This document shows positions 40,942 through 50,135 of a DNA stretch of 64,000 bases, piece after piece. This stretch comes from Cryomorphaceae bacterium (GTDB lineage Bacteria; Bacteroidota; Bacteroidia; Flavobacteriales; Schleiferiaceae): NCBI GenBank assembly GCA_007116495.1, contig SKIJ01000032.1, positions 1-64,000 on the forward strand. The letters are read 5' to 3'. How positions within the stretch are numbered: the first letter of the stretch is position 1; every line of letters starts with the position of its first letter. Under the pieces are notes generated by a model. That model saw only the letters and a program-made list of their open reading frames with translations. It was not told the DNA's origin and did not search any database. A program made the translations under genes and the position numbers.

Positions 40942-43068
40942 ATGCGTCGCATATCACTTTTATTAGCGTTCTTGTTTATTTCTCGTTTGGCGTTTGCCGT
41001 CGAAGGTATGTGGGTTCCCATTTTCTTGGAAAAACTCAATGCCGACGAAATGAAGGCCATGGGGCTACGCATCAGTATCGATGAGATTTATCATTTCAAT
41101 AATGTGAGTTTAAAAGATGCCATCGTTATTTTTGGAGGTGGTTGTACCGGAGAGATGATCTCTTCAAAAGGATTGCTGCTTACCAATCACCACTGTGGTT
41201 ATGGGCAGATTCAGTCGCACTCATCAGTAGAAAACGATTTGCTTACCAATGGTTTTTGGGCAAAAAACAACGAGGAAGAGCTGAAAAACCCAGGACTTAC
41301 AGCAACGTTTATTCGCATGATGGAAGATGTTTCAGACGATGTTATAAACGGGGAGGGAAGTGTAGGTGAAAACATCAAAGAAGTAGTAGATCGATTGACA
41401 GGGCAATATCCAGAATGGGAATTTGAGGTAAAGCCTTTTTATTATGGCAATCAATATATTGCGATCGGTAAACAAACGTATAAAGATGTTCGGTTGGTCG
41501 GCGCTCCACCTTCCTCCATAGGAAAGTACGGGTCGGATACCGATAACTGGATGTGGCCACGTCATACCGGTGATTTTTCAATTTTTCGAATCTACGCAGA
41601 CGCTGACAACAATCCGGCGGATTTTAATGAAAACAATGTGCCTTACATTCCCAAGAAGCATCTGACCATTAATGCTGGAGGTGTGGAAGAAGGGGACTTT
41701 ACCATGGTATTCGGTTTTCCCGGGTCTACCCAGCAGTATTTGCCTGCGCGTGAGGTTGAATACATTACTGAAATTTACAATCCAGAACGCATTGAAGTTC
41801 GCGATGCTCTGCTTGCCAATCTCGATAAGCGCATGCGTACGAGTGACGAAGTCCGCATAAAATACGCAGCGAAATACGCACGTATTGCCAACGCATGGAA
41901 AAAGTGGCGCGGAGAAAATATTGGAATACGCGAGAGCAAAGGCATTCAAAGGAAAAAGGATATGGAGTTTGAGTTTCGTCGCCGTTTGTTGAATGAGCCC
42001 GAAATGAACAGTACCTATGGCTACGTTTTAGACAGCCTATCTCACTATTACGCCTCTATGGTTCCATATGCGCGTGTGCGTAATTATTACATTGAAGTAG
42101 GTATTCAAGGCGTAGAAGCGATGCGTGCCGTAAGAGAACTTATCTTGATCGTTCGCGCCTACGAAGAGGGAAATGTAGACGACGAAGAATTTATGGAATC
42201 CGTTGGCAAACGAATAGCTTCTTTAAAAAAGGATTATGCGGCGGAAGCTGACCAAGAAGCATTGGCTACCGTTTTTCCAATCTACATTAAGCGATTGGGT
42301 GATTTAACCCCTCAAAGAATACTCGACGTCAACAATAACTATAAGGGTGATTGGGAAGCTGTTGCAGAAGATGCGTTTGGAGATAAGTTTTTTGAAAAAA
42401 TGGTAATGAATTTCAACGAAAAAATCAAGCCCAAGAAGTTCATCAAGGCCTTAAAGAAGAGTGTTTTGTTTGAGTTGTCAGACGCGATGATGGATCATTA
42501 CAACAATATTGTTGCTCCTAATTACGCACGCATTCAAAACGCCATCAACAAACATCAAAAGACTTACATGGCTGGGCTCATGGAGGTGTTTGACGAGAAG
42601 CGATTTTATCCGGATGCCAATTTTACGCTTCGCGTTTCGTACGGAAAAGTTGAAGGTTTTGCACCGGTAGATGCCGTTGCCTATCACTGGCAAACCACCG
42701 ACACCGGTATCTTGGAGAAATACATTCCCGGTGATTACGAGTTTGACTTACCCGAGGATTTTCTCGATTTGTTGGAAAATGAACGTTTCGGACGTTATGC
42801 AAACGCAAGTGGACGCTTGCCCGTGTGCTTTATTTCCAGTAATCATACAACCGGAGGAAATAGCGGCAGTCCGGCTCTTAATGGTGACGGGCATTTGGTA
42901 GGATTAAATTTTGACCGTGCCTGGGAAGGAACCATGAGCGACCTCAATTACGATATTGAGCGCTGTCGCAACATTATGGTAGACGCTCGCTATATTTTGT
43001 GGGTCGTAGATGCTTACGGTGGTGCTGGCTACTTGATTGATGAAATGGACATAGTCGGTTTAGATTAA
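40942..43068 (+). CDS. S46 family dipeptidyl-peptidase (DPP7/DPP11-type)
   Basis: GCTGEMISSKGLLLTNHHCGYGQIQSHSSVE; GGNSGSPALNGDGHLVGLNFDRAWEG. Confidence 0.92.
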   Translation: MRRISLLLAFLFISRLAFAVEGMWVPIFLEKLNADEMKAMGLRISIDEIYHFNNVSLKDAIVIFGGGCTGEMISSKGLLLTNHHCGYGQIQSHSSVENDLLTNGFWAKNNEEELKNPGLTATFIRMMEDVSDDVINGEGSVGENIKEVVDRLTGQYPEWEFEVKPFYYGNQYIAIGKQTYKDVRLVGAPPSSIGKYGSDTDNWMWPRHTGDFSIFRIYADADNNPADFNENNVPYIPKKHLTINAGGVEEGDFTMVFGFPGSTQQYLPAREVEYITEIYNPERIEVRDALLANLDKRMRTSDEVRIKYAAKYARIANAWKKWRGENIGIRESKGIQRKKDMEFEFRRRLLNEPEMNSTYGYVLDSLSHYYASMVPYARVRNYYIEVGIQGVEAMRAVRELILIVRAYEEGNVDDEEFMESVGKRIASLKKDYAAEADQEALATVFPIYIKRLGDLTPQRILDVNNNYKGDWEAVAEDAFGDKFFEKMVMNFNEKIKPKKFIKALKKSVLFELSDAMMDHYNNIVAPNYARIQNAINKHQKTYMAGLMEVFDEKRFYPDANFTLRVSYGKVEGFAPVDAVAYHWQTTDTGILEKYIPGDYEFDLPEDFLDLLENERFGRYANASGRLPVCFISSNHTTGGNSGSPALNGDGHLVGLNFDRAWEGTMSDLNYDIERCRNIMVDARYILWVVDAYGGAGYLIDEMDIVGLD

Positions 43069-43145
43069 TTGTGTGACTTTAGTCATTAATAATAACGCGT
43101 CGTGTCTCTACTTTTGTACCAGTTAATCATTAAATTCAACTAGAT

Positions 43146-44564
43146 ATGAAAGTAGAACAAATTTATACAGGCTGTATTGCGCACGCCGCTTATTACATCG
43201 AGAATAAAGGAGAAGCTGCTGTATTTGATCCGCTTCGTGAGGTGCAACCTTACATCGATCGCGCAGAAAAAGACGGTGCAAAAATGAAATACGTTTTTGA
43301 AACGCACTTTCATGCCGACTTCGTTTCCGGTCACCTTGATTTAGAAAAGAAAACCGGCGCTAAGATTGTTTATGGTCCAACAGCAAAACCCGGTTTTGAC
43401 GCCATCGTAGCAGAAGACAACCAAGAATTTAGCGTTGGTGATTATACCGTAAAAGTAATCCACACGCCTGGCCACACCATGGAGTCAACGACCTTTTTAC
43501 TGATTGATGAAAATGGTAAAGAACACGGCATCATCACTGGAGATACGTTATTCATTGGTGATGTAGGTCGTCCCGACTTAGCGCAACACGTTATTGAAGA
43601 CCTTACCGAAGAAAAATTGGCGTCGCATCTTTATGACTCACTTCGCAATCGCATTATGCCGTTAAGTGATGACTTGATTGTTTATCCAAATCACGGAGCT
43701 GGTAGTGCTTGCGGTAAAATGATGAGCAAAGAAACTACCGATACACTGGGCAATCAAAAGAAAACCAACTACGCTCTCCGCCCAGATATGAGCCGTGAGG
43801 AATTTATTAAAGAACTGCTCACCGGTCTTACAGCGCCTCCGGGATACTTCCCTAAAAACGTACTCATGAATATTCAGGGTTACGATAGTTTGGATGAGGT
43901 TATGGATCGTGGTCAACAGCCTCTCTCAGCTGATGCCTTTGAAGCTGCTGCTAATGAGATGCGTGCGCTATTGTTAGACACTAGGCCTGCTGATGTATTT
44001 GCTAAAGGGTTTATTCCCAATAGCATCAACATAGGTTTGGATTCCAATTTTGCCATGTGGGTAGGGGAAATGATTCCCGATATCAAGCAGCAAATTTTAC
44101 TCATTACCGAAGAAGGCAAAGAAGAAGAATCCATTATTCGTCTTGCTCGTGTAGGTTACGACCATGCCATTGGATATCTTGAAGGTGGCTTCGATGCATG
44201 GAAATCTTCGGGTAAAGAAACCGATAGCATTGAGCGTATCAGCGTAGAGGCATTTGCCGAAGAGGTAGGTAACGGAAATGCGCGCGTGTTTGATGTACGC
44301 AAGAAAAGTGAATTTGATAGTCAGCACGTGATTGATGCGGAGAATACACCACTAAATCAAATCAATGACCACTTGGCAAGCTTTCCTAAAGAAGAGCGCT
44401 TTATCCTTCACTGTGCTGGTGGTTATCGCAGTATGATTGCTGCATCCATTCTCAAATCACGCGGTTTTGATAATCTTGTTGATGTTGTTGGTGGGTTCAA
44501 AGCCATCGAAGAAAACGGAAAGGTTAATGTATCTGAATACGTTTGCCCCACGACCTTGCTTTAA
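43146..44564 (+). CDS. MBL-fold hydrolase (persulfide dioxygenase-like) fused to tandem rhodanese domains
   Basis: THFHADFVSGH; HTPGHTMES; TGDTLFIGDVGRPDL; second rhodanese with ILHCAGGYRS. Confidence 0.9.
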   Translation: MKVEQIYTGCIAHAAYYIENKGEAAVFDPLREVQPYIDRAEKDGAKMKYVFETHFHADFVSGHLDLEKKTGAKIVYGPTAKPGFDAIVAEDNQEFSVGDYTVKVIHTPGHTMESTTFLLIDENGKEHGIITGDTLFIGDVGRPDLAQHVIEDLTEEKLASHLYDSLRNRIMPLSDDLIVYPNHGAGSACGKMMSKETTDTLGNQKKTNYALRPDMSREEFIKELLTGLTAPPGYFPKNVLMNIQGYDSLDEVMDRGQQPLSADAFEAAANEMRALLLDTRPADVFAKGFIPNSINIGLDSNFAMWVGEMIPDIKQQILLITEEGKEEESIIRLARVGYDHAIGYLEGGFDAWKSSGKETDSIERISVEAFAEEVGNGNARVFDVRKKSEFDSQHVIDAENTPLNQINDHLASFPKEERFILHCAGGYRSMIAASILKSRGFDNLVDVVGGFKAIEENGKVNVSEYVCPTTLL

Positions 44565-44590
44565 TATTTAAGGCAAGTTTTTATGTTAGG

Positions 44591-44619
44591 ACGGCCTCCC
44601 ACTGGGAGGCCGTTTTTTA
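44591..44619 (+). terminator. Intrinsic terminator after the MBL-rhodanese gene
   Basis: ACGGCCTCCC-ACT-GGGAGGCCGT followed by TTTTTATT. Confidence 0.9.
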
Positions 44620-44880
44620 TTGCACCATACACAAATCAGTTCTTTGGTGCAATGCGTTCGTTATTTTATAAACAATCATAATCGGGGGAAGCGCTTTTAA
44701 CAATCTTTGAAAGGCGTTCTGCATGCAAGCAATTGCTAAGTCATAGTTTACCGAATGACATCTGGGGTGATCATTTATAATTTTCATCGATAATTAACGT
44801 AAAAATCGACGAACAAGAATTGTTTTCAAGATGTTTATTTTTTGTTGTTGTTTTTTCAATATTACAGCAAAACTATTTTA

Positions 44881-44947
44881 GGCAGTCCGGAATCGTGGTG
44901 ATTTAAGTGTGTGTTTGTGGTGGATGATTTCCGGACTGTCTTTTTTT
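44881..44947 (+). terminator. Long-loop intrinsic terminator with no assigned upstream gene
   Basis: GGCAGTCCGGAA / TTCCGGACTGTC 12-bp stem (one G-T), 36-nt loop, then T7; lies ~260 nt after the previous terminator with no CDS between. Confidence 0.75.
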
Positions 44948-45019
44948 ATGGTTTAATTCTTACAAAAAATTTTCACATAAGGTAATTTATTTCTTACATT
45001 TGTTGAAAACACAAATGTT

Positions 45020-46339
45020 ATGAATGAGGATTATCTACACTATGCATGGAAACATAGATTGTTTGATGCAAAAGGTTTGAAAACCGATGATGAGAAATCG
45101 GTAGAAATCATTTCCCCCGGCTTTCACAATCATCATGGAGGTCCTGACTTTTCTCATGCTCGGATTCGGATTGGGGGACAAATTTGGGTTGGAAATGTTG
45201 AGATCCACGTAAAGCATTCGGATTGGGACAAACACGGGCACGGAAACGACGCTGCATACGACAACATTATATTACACGTTGTTTACGAAAAAGATACACC
45301 TAATTTACAGAATGTAAACTGCTTGTTTCCAACCATAGAACTGAAAAACCGATTGGACATGGATCACCACTGGCAGTACAATAAACTATTGCAATCAGGA
45401 AGAGATTTTCCTTGTCAAAAACTTATCGGTGTTCTTGATGAGTCGTTTCAAAAACAATGGATAGAAAAACAACTAATTGCACGGTTGGAGTCCAAAACAA
45501 AAGACATTTTTAAGGTACTTGAATTGACAAAAGGAGACTGGAATACTGTGATGTATCGCTGCGTTTCTCGTGCATTAGGATTAAAACAAAACGCAGAACC
45601 TATGTGGTGGCTTTCGGGTGCAGTTCCACTTGGTGTACTGAGGCGTTATGTGGGGTGTGAAGTGCAAATGGATGCGTTGTTTTTTGGGCAATCCGGTCTT
45701 CTATATGGCAGTAATACATGCGATGATGAATTCGTCAATGATTTAAGACACGAATATGAACATCTAAAACGAAGACATCAATTGTCACCTCTCGATGCAA
45801 AGGTTTGGCGTTTTTTACGAATGCGTCCGGGGTCATTCCCTACCATCAGAATTGCCCAATTAGCTCATTTTATGCACCGTTTTGATCGCATGTTTGATGT
45901 CTTTTATTCCGCAGATTCTCTAGATGACATCATTCAATTGTTGGATATTGAATTACCATCGTATTGGCATAATCATTACATACTTGGCAAACCGGCAAAA
46001 GGTGGCGTGAAAACTGTTGGGTTGACCGTTTCAAATCGGTTGATTATCAATGCTGTTGTTCCCGTTCTTTTTGCCTACGGGCACCGCAACAATGACGAAT
46101 CGCTTATGAATAAAACCCTCGACTGGATGTATCTGTTACCGCCCGACCGCAATACAATCACCATTATGTATGCAAACGCCGGACTACTTCAGTTTGATGC
46201 CGCTACGTCTCAAGGCACCATACACGCCCACCAGACGTTGTGTGTTAATAAGCGTTGCCTTGAGTGTGAAATAGGACATAAAATTTTAGCATTCAGTCCT
46301 AACAAACACGAAAAACCGAAGTCAAAAATACTGCGTTAG
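45020..46339 (+). CDS. DUF2851 family protein
   Basis: NEDYLHYAWKHRLFDAKGLKTDDEKSVEIISPGFHNHHGGPDFSHARIRIGGQIWVGNVEIHVKHSDWDKHGH; typical Bacteroidota family pattern. Confidence 0.82.
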   Translation: MNEDYLHYAWKHRLFDAKGLKTDDEKSVEIISPGFHNHHGGPDFSHARIRIGGQIWVGNVEIHVKHSDWDKHGHGNDAAYDNIILHVVYEKDTPNLQNVNCLFPTIELKNRLDMDHHWQYNKLLQSGRDFPCQKLIGVLDESFQKQWIEKQLIARLESKTKDIFKVLELTKGDWNTVMYRCVSRALGLKQNAEPMWWLSGAVPLGVLRRYVGCEVQMDALFFGQSGLLYGSNTCDDEFVNDLRHEYEHLKRRHQLSPLDAKVWRFLRMRPGSFPTIRIAQLAHFMHRFDRMFDVFYSADSLDDIIQLLDIELPSYWHNHYILGKPAKGGVKTVGLTVSNRLIINAVVPVLFAYGHRNNDESLMNKTLDWMYLLPPDRNTITIMYANAGLLQFDAATSQGTIHAHQTLCVNKRCLECEIGHKILAFSPNKHEKPKSKILR

Positions 46340-46420
46340 GACGTTTCAAATAACGAACATCGCTTATGCCGTTTCATTAATTCAACAGCCAGTTAAATAC
46401 GAGATGAGCATAGCCAAAAA

Positions 46421-48001
46421 TTAAAATTCAGACTTTAAATGAAATGTTAGTCCCGGGAATTTCTCTTTTGTCATCTGTAAACTAAAAGACGAATCAGCCA
46501 TAAATACCAATTGATCAAACTTATCTCTGGCCAGAAATCGGCTTTTTTGTGTTTTAAAATCTGCCAATTGTGTTTCGTCGTGAACTTCTACCCAGCAGGC
46601 TTTGTGACAAGGATAATTTTCGTACGAGCACCGTGCGCCGTATTCGTGTTCTAATCGGTATTGAATAACCTCGTATTGAAGTGCACCAACGGTGCCAATG
46701 ATTTTTCTACCGTTGTGCTCTAAGGTAAATAGCTGTGCAACGCCTTCATCCATCAACTGATCTACACCTTTATTAAGCTGCTTTGCTTTCATAGGATCAT
46801 CGTTGTTGATGAAGCGAAAGTGTTCCGGTGAAAAAGATGGAATGTCTCTAAAGTGAAGCGATTCTCCTTCTGTAAATGTATCGCCTATTCGAAAGTTACC
46901 GGAATCCGGAAGTCCAACAATATCTCCGGCAAATGCGTTATCGACTACGCTTTTTTTACTGGCAAAAAAGGTCATTGGTGCCGAAAACTTCATTTTGTTT
47001 CCGGATCGCACATGGAAGTAGTTTTTATTGCGTTCAAAGGAGCCCGATACAACCTTGGCAAACGCGAGTCTGCTCCGGTGGTTCGGATCCATGTTGGCGT
47101 GAATTTTAAAAATAAATGCCGAAAAGGCATCTTCATTGGGTTCTACTACACGCTCTGCAGCCGGTTTAGGTTGAGGTGTTGGTGCGATGTCAACAAAGCA
47201 ATCGAGCAGTTCATTCACACCAAAGTTATTCAGTGCTGAGCCGAAAAACACCGGAGACAGCAGTCCTTGACGATACAAGTCCACATCGAACGCTTCGTAA
47301 ACCTCCGTAATCAGCTCTACTTCTTCTCGAAGGCGTTCTGCTGCAGACTTACCAACCAATTCATCCAATTGAGGATCGTTTATGTCTTCAAACGAAATGG
47401 AGTCTTGTATTTTTTGTTTGTTGTTCCCTAAGTACAGTTTTAGGCGTTTACTCCATATATCGTAAACGCCTTGAAAATCCTGCCCCATTCCTATTGGCCA
47501 ACTAAGCGGGCATAAACTGAGTCCTATTTTTTTTTCGACTTCATCAAGTAAGTCGAAGGCGTCTTTACCCTCACGGTCGAGTTTGTTGATAAACACCATG
47601 ATGGGAGTGTCTCTCATACGACATACTTCGGCTAATTTTTCAGTTTGAGCCTCTACACCTTTTGCAACGTCAATTACCAATATCACGGAATCAACGGCGG
47701 TTAATGTTCGATAGGTGTCTTCTGCAAAATCTTGGTGACCGGGTGTATCGAGTATGTTAATGCGTTTGTCTTTGTAGCTAAACCCCATAACGGATGTCGC
47801 AACGGAAATACCACGTTGCTTTTCAATTTCCATAAAGTCGGAAGTTGCAGCTTTTTTAATCTTGTTTGACTTTACTGCACCAGCCTCTTGTATGGCACCC
47901 CCAAACAACAACAACTTCTCGGTTAATGTGGTTTTTCCCGCATCGGGGTGTGATATAATTCCGAAGGTTCTTCGGCGTTTTATTTCTTGGTTTGTGTTCA
48001 T
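46421..48001 (-). CDS. prfC: Peptide chain release factor 3
   Basis: FGIISHPDAGKTTLTEKLLLFGGAIQEAGAVK; QRGISVATSVMGF; DTPGHQDFAEDTYRTL. Confidence 0.93.
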   Translation of the reverse strand: MNTNQEIKRRRTFGIISHPDAGKTTLTEKLLLFGGAIQEAGAVKSNKIKKAATSDFMEIEKQRGISVATSVMGFSYKDKRINILDTPGHQDFAEDTYRTLTAVDSVILVIDVAKGVEAQTEKLAEVCRMRDTPIMVFINKLDREGKDAFDLLDEVEKKIGLSLCPLSWPIGMGQDFQGVYDIWSKRLKLYLGNNKQKIQDSISFEDINDPQLDELVGKSAAERLREEVELITEVYEAFDVDLYRQGLLSPVFFGSALNNFGVNELLDCFVDIAPTPQPKPAAERVVEPNEDAFSAFIFKIHANMDPNHRSRLAFAKVVSGSFERNKNYFHVRSGNKMKFSAPMTFFASKKSVVDNAFAGDIVGLPDSGNFRIGDTFTEGESLHFRDIPSFSPEHFRFINNDDPMKAKQLNKGVDQLMDEGVAQLFTLEHNGRKIIGTVGALQYEVIQYRLEHEYGARCSYENYPCHKACWVEVHDETQLADFKTQKSRFLARDKFDQLVFMADSSFSLQMTKEKFPGLTFHLKSEF

Positions 48002-48025
48002 TGATGTAAGTTGAGTAGCCTTTAT

Positions 48026-48652
48026 TTACGCCGTTAGCACTGTATCTACCGCTTTAATGATTGATTTGTGAACCTGCTCAACAGATTGGTTTCCATTTAT
48101 GCGCACTACAATGTCGTCATCCGGCAATAAAGAAATGGCCTTCTCGTAAGCATCTCTTACTGCAGTTAAATTTTCGAGGGTTTCGTAAAGCTCTACGTGT
48201 TTTCTGTTTTCAGCTATCCGGTTCATACTTTCTTTCGGATCCATATCAATGTAAATGTGAGCAGTCGGCTTCAGTGCGTGCATTGCCGGTTGATTACTTT
48301 GAAAAACCCAATTCATGTCTACGTGTACACCGTGGTATGCCAAAGACGACAGATAATAACGATCGCTTACAATAGCATGGGTTTCATTCATTGCCAAAAG
48401 TCCATTGTCAAGGTGGTGTAAATGATCTAGGCGATCGGCGCAAAACAATGCCGCAATGACGTGTTGATCGGCCATTTCTTTTCCACTAAATACATCGCGA
48501 ATCATTCTCCCGATGCGGCTATTTGTGGGCTCGCATGTTGCGTGGACGTTATAGCCCTTTGAACGAAGATGGTTAACCAATCCTGCTTGTTGCGTTGTTT
48601 TACCACTGCCATCTATACCTTCTAGGACAAAAAAAGGATGTTTATGTTTCAT
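48026..48652 (-). CDS. tmk: Thymidylate kinase
   Basis: FFVLEGIDGSGKTTQQAGLVNHLRSKG; SDRYYLSSLAYHG. Confidence 0.92.
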   Translation of the reverse strand: MKHKHPFFVLEGIDGSGKTTQQAGLVNHLRSKGYNVHATCEPTNSRIGRMIRDVFSGKEMADQHVIAALFCADRLDHLHHLDNGLLAMNETHAIVSDRYYLSSLAYHGVHVDMNWVFQSNQPAMHALKPTAHIYIDMDPKESMNRIAENRKHVELYETLENLTAVRDAYEKAISLLPDDDIVVRINGNQSVEQVHKSIIKAVDTVLTA

Positions 48653-48662
48653 TTTAGAAAAA

Positions 48663-48941
48663 TTACAGCGATATAACGCCTTTGATTTCTGCCGCCTTTT
48701 TATACCGTTCTATGACTGCCTCAGGGTTCATCATCATTTCTTTTGCCGTAAATGAAATGTAATTACCTTTTCTGCTGCTGCGCATTGAAATTTGCGCCTC
48801 TTTGGCGTTGAATAATTCTTGAATTTTGGCGATTACTTCATTATTGGCCGGGCAAATAAACTTAAACATATATATTTTCGGCCAATCACTTGACGCTTTG
48901 AGTTTGTCATATAGTCCCGCAAAGGGGTCTTTTTTATCCAT
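48663..48941 (-). CDS. DUF493 family protein
   Basis: WPKIYMFKFICPANNEVIAKIQELF...ISMRSSRKGNYISFTAKEMM. Confidence 0.8.
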   Translation of the reverse strand: MDKKDPFAGLYDKLKASSDWPKIYMFKFICPANNEVIAKIQELFNAKEAQISMRSSRKGNYISFTAKEMMMNPEAVIERYKKAAEIKGVISL

Positions 48942-49239
48942 TCTTTTCAAAAGTCATTTCTTGGGTTCTTGTTCATTTTTATAGATAAACGCAAAGCTCA
49001 AGGTACCTAGCATTATCCGTGTAAATGCATTGACAAAGATACATTCAAAGCCTTACCTTAAAAAAAGGTTTTGTAATTTCAGGTGATGCAACTGTAACTA
49101 TAAAAAATTTTGTAGAGTGTGATTTTGAATTTGATTATGGATTACCGGATGAGCAAAGCCATTTGGAAACGCTCTGACTGTTCCTTCAGTATGTCTGTTG
49201 ATTTTGTGTGCGAATAGAAATTTGTAGTTGACATAAAAA

Positions 49240-49266
49240 AAAAGCCGACTTAAAAAGTCGGCTTTT
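49240..49266 (-). terminator. Intrinsic terminator of the YceI gene
   Basis: AAAAGCCGACTT-AAA-AAGTCGGCTTTT with A-tract on + (U-tract on the - transcript). Confidence 0.85.
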
Positions 49267-49289
49267 ATAACCCTAAACCATCTGAAAGA

Positions 49290-49949
49290 TTATCCGCGAA
49301 CGTTTAATTCGAGAATAATTTTATCGTCAATGAGTTTATCTTTAGCTACGCCTTCGATGCCGCTTGAACGGAACATAACATTCCAATTTGTACGGTCGAT
49401 GGCAAACTCAGGAGCTTCGAAGCTGATGCTTTCATCCTCCACACTTACCTTTGCAGGAAACGAAATGTTTTTGGTGTTGTCGCGCATGGTTAAGTTACCA
49501 CTAATGATGTGTGTAGTTCCTTTCTCATCATCCATGGCTTCTTCTACACCAGTGATGGAAAAGCGCGCTTCTGGATACTCGTCTACTGCGAAGAAATCAT
49601 CGCTCTTCAAGTGTCCAACAAGCTTACCTGCAGACTCCTCATCATCTGCTAGGTCGATGCAGTAGATGCTGTTCATGTCGATAATGAAATTACCTCCAAC
49701 AAGCTCATCACCTTCAAATTTGAATTCGCCATTTTTGATGTTGATGGTTCCGATGTGATCTTTACCGGAGTAGGTCGTAAACCCTTTCCAATTGATGACA
49801 GATGACCCAGCATCAGCAACGATAACTTTCTCAGAAACAACTTCAGTTTCTTCAACAGCTTCTTTTGCTTCAACAGTTTCGGAAGGTGCGTTGCTGCAAG
49901 ATGCAACAAATGCTCCTGCTAACAGTGTAAAAAACAGTTTTTTAATCAT
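49290..49949 (-). CDS. YceI family lipoprotein
   Basis: Lipobox AGAFVASCSN; SSVINWKGFTTYSGKDHIGTINIKNGEF; FEAPEFAIDRTNWNVMF. Confidence 0.9.
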   Translation of the reverse strand: MIKKLFFTLLAGAFVASCSNAPSETVEAKEAVEETEVVSEKVIVADAGSSVINWKGFTTYSGKDHIGTINIKNGEFKFEGDELVGGNFIIDMNSIYCIDLADDEESAGKLVGHLKSDDFFAVDEYPEARFSITGVEEAMDDEKGTTHIISGNLTMRDNTKNISFPAKVSVEDESISFEAPEFAIDRTNWNVMFRSSGIEGVAKDKLIDDKIILELNVRG

Positions 49950-50135
49950 GGTGTTTAATTTTCAATTAATATGTGCAAATTTAAGTTTAATGATAACGCC
50001 AGATGCAAATGATTGTTTAATACTTTTCTTTTATTAATGCAGATTAAGTAGGGCGGTCACGCATTTCTTTACCGCCTTAATAAAGGTGATATAAAAACAC
50101 TGCAATTATGTTGATTATGCGTCCTATTTTCGCAA

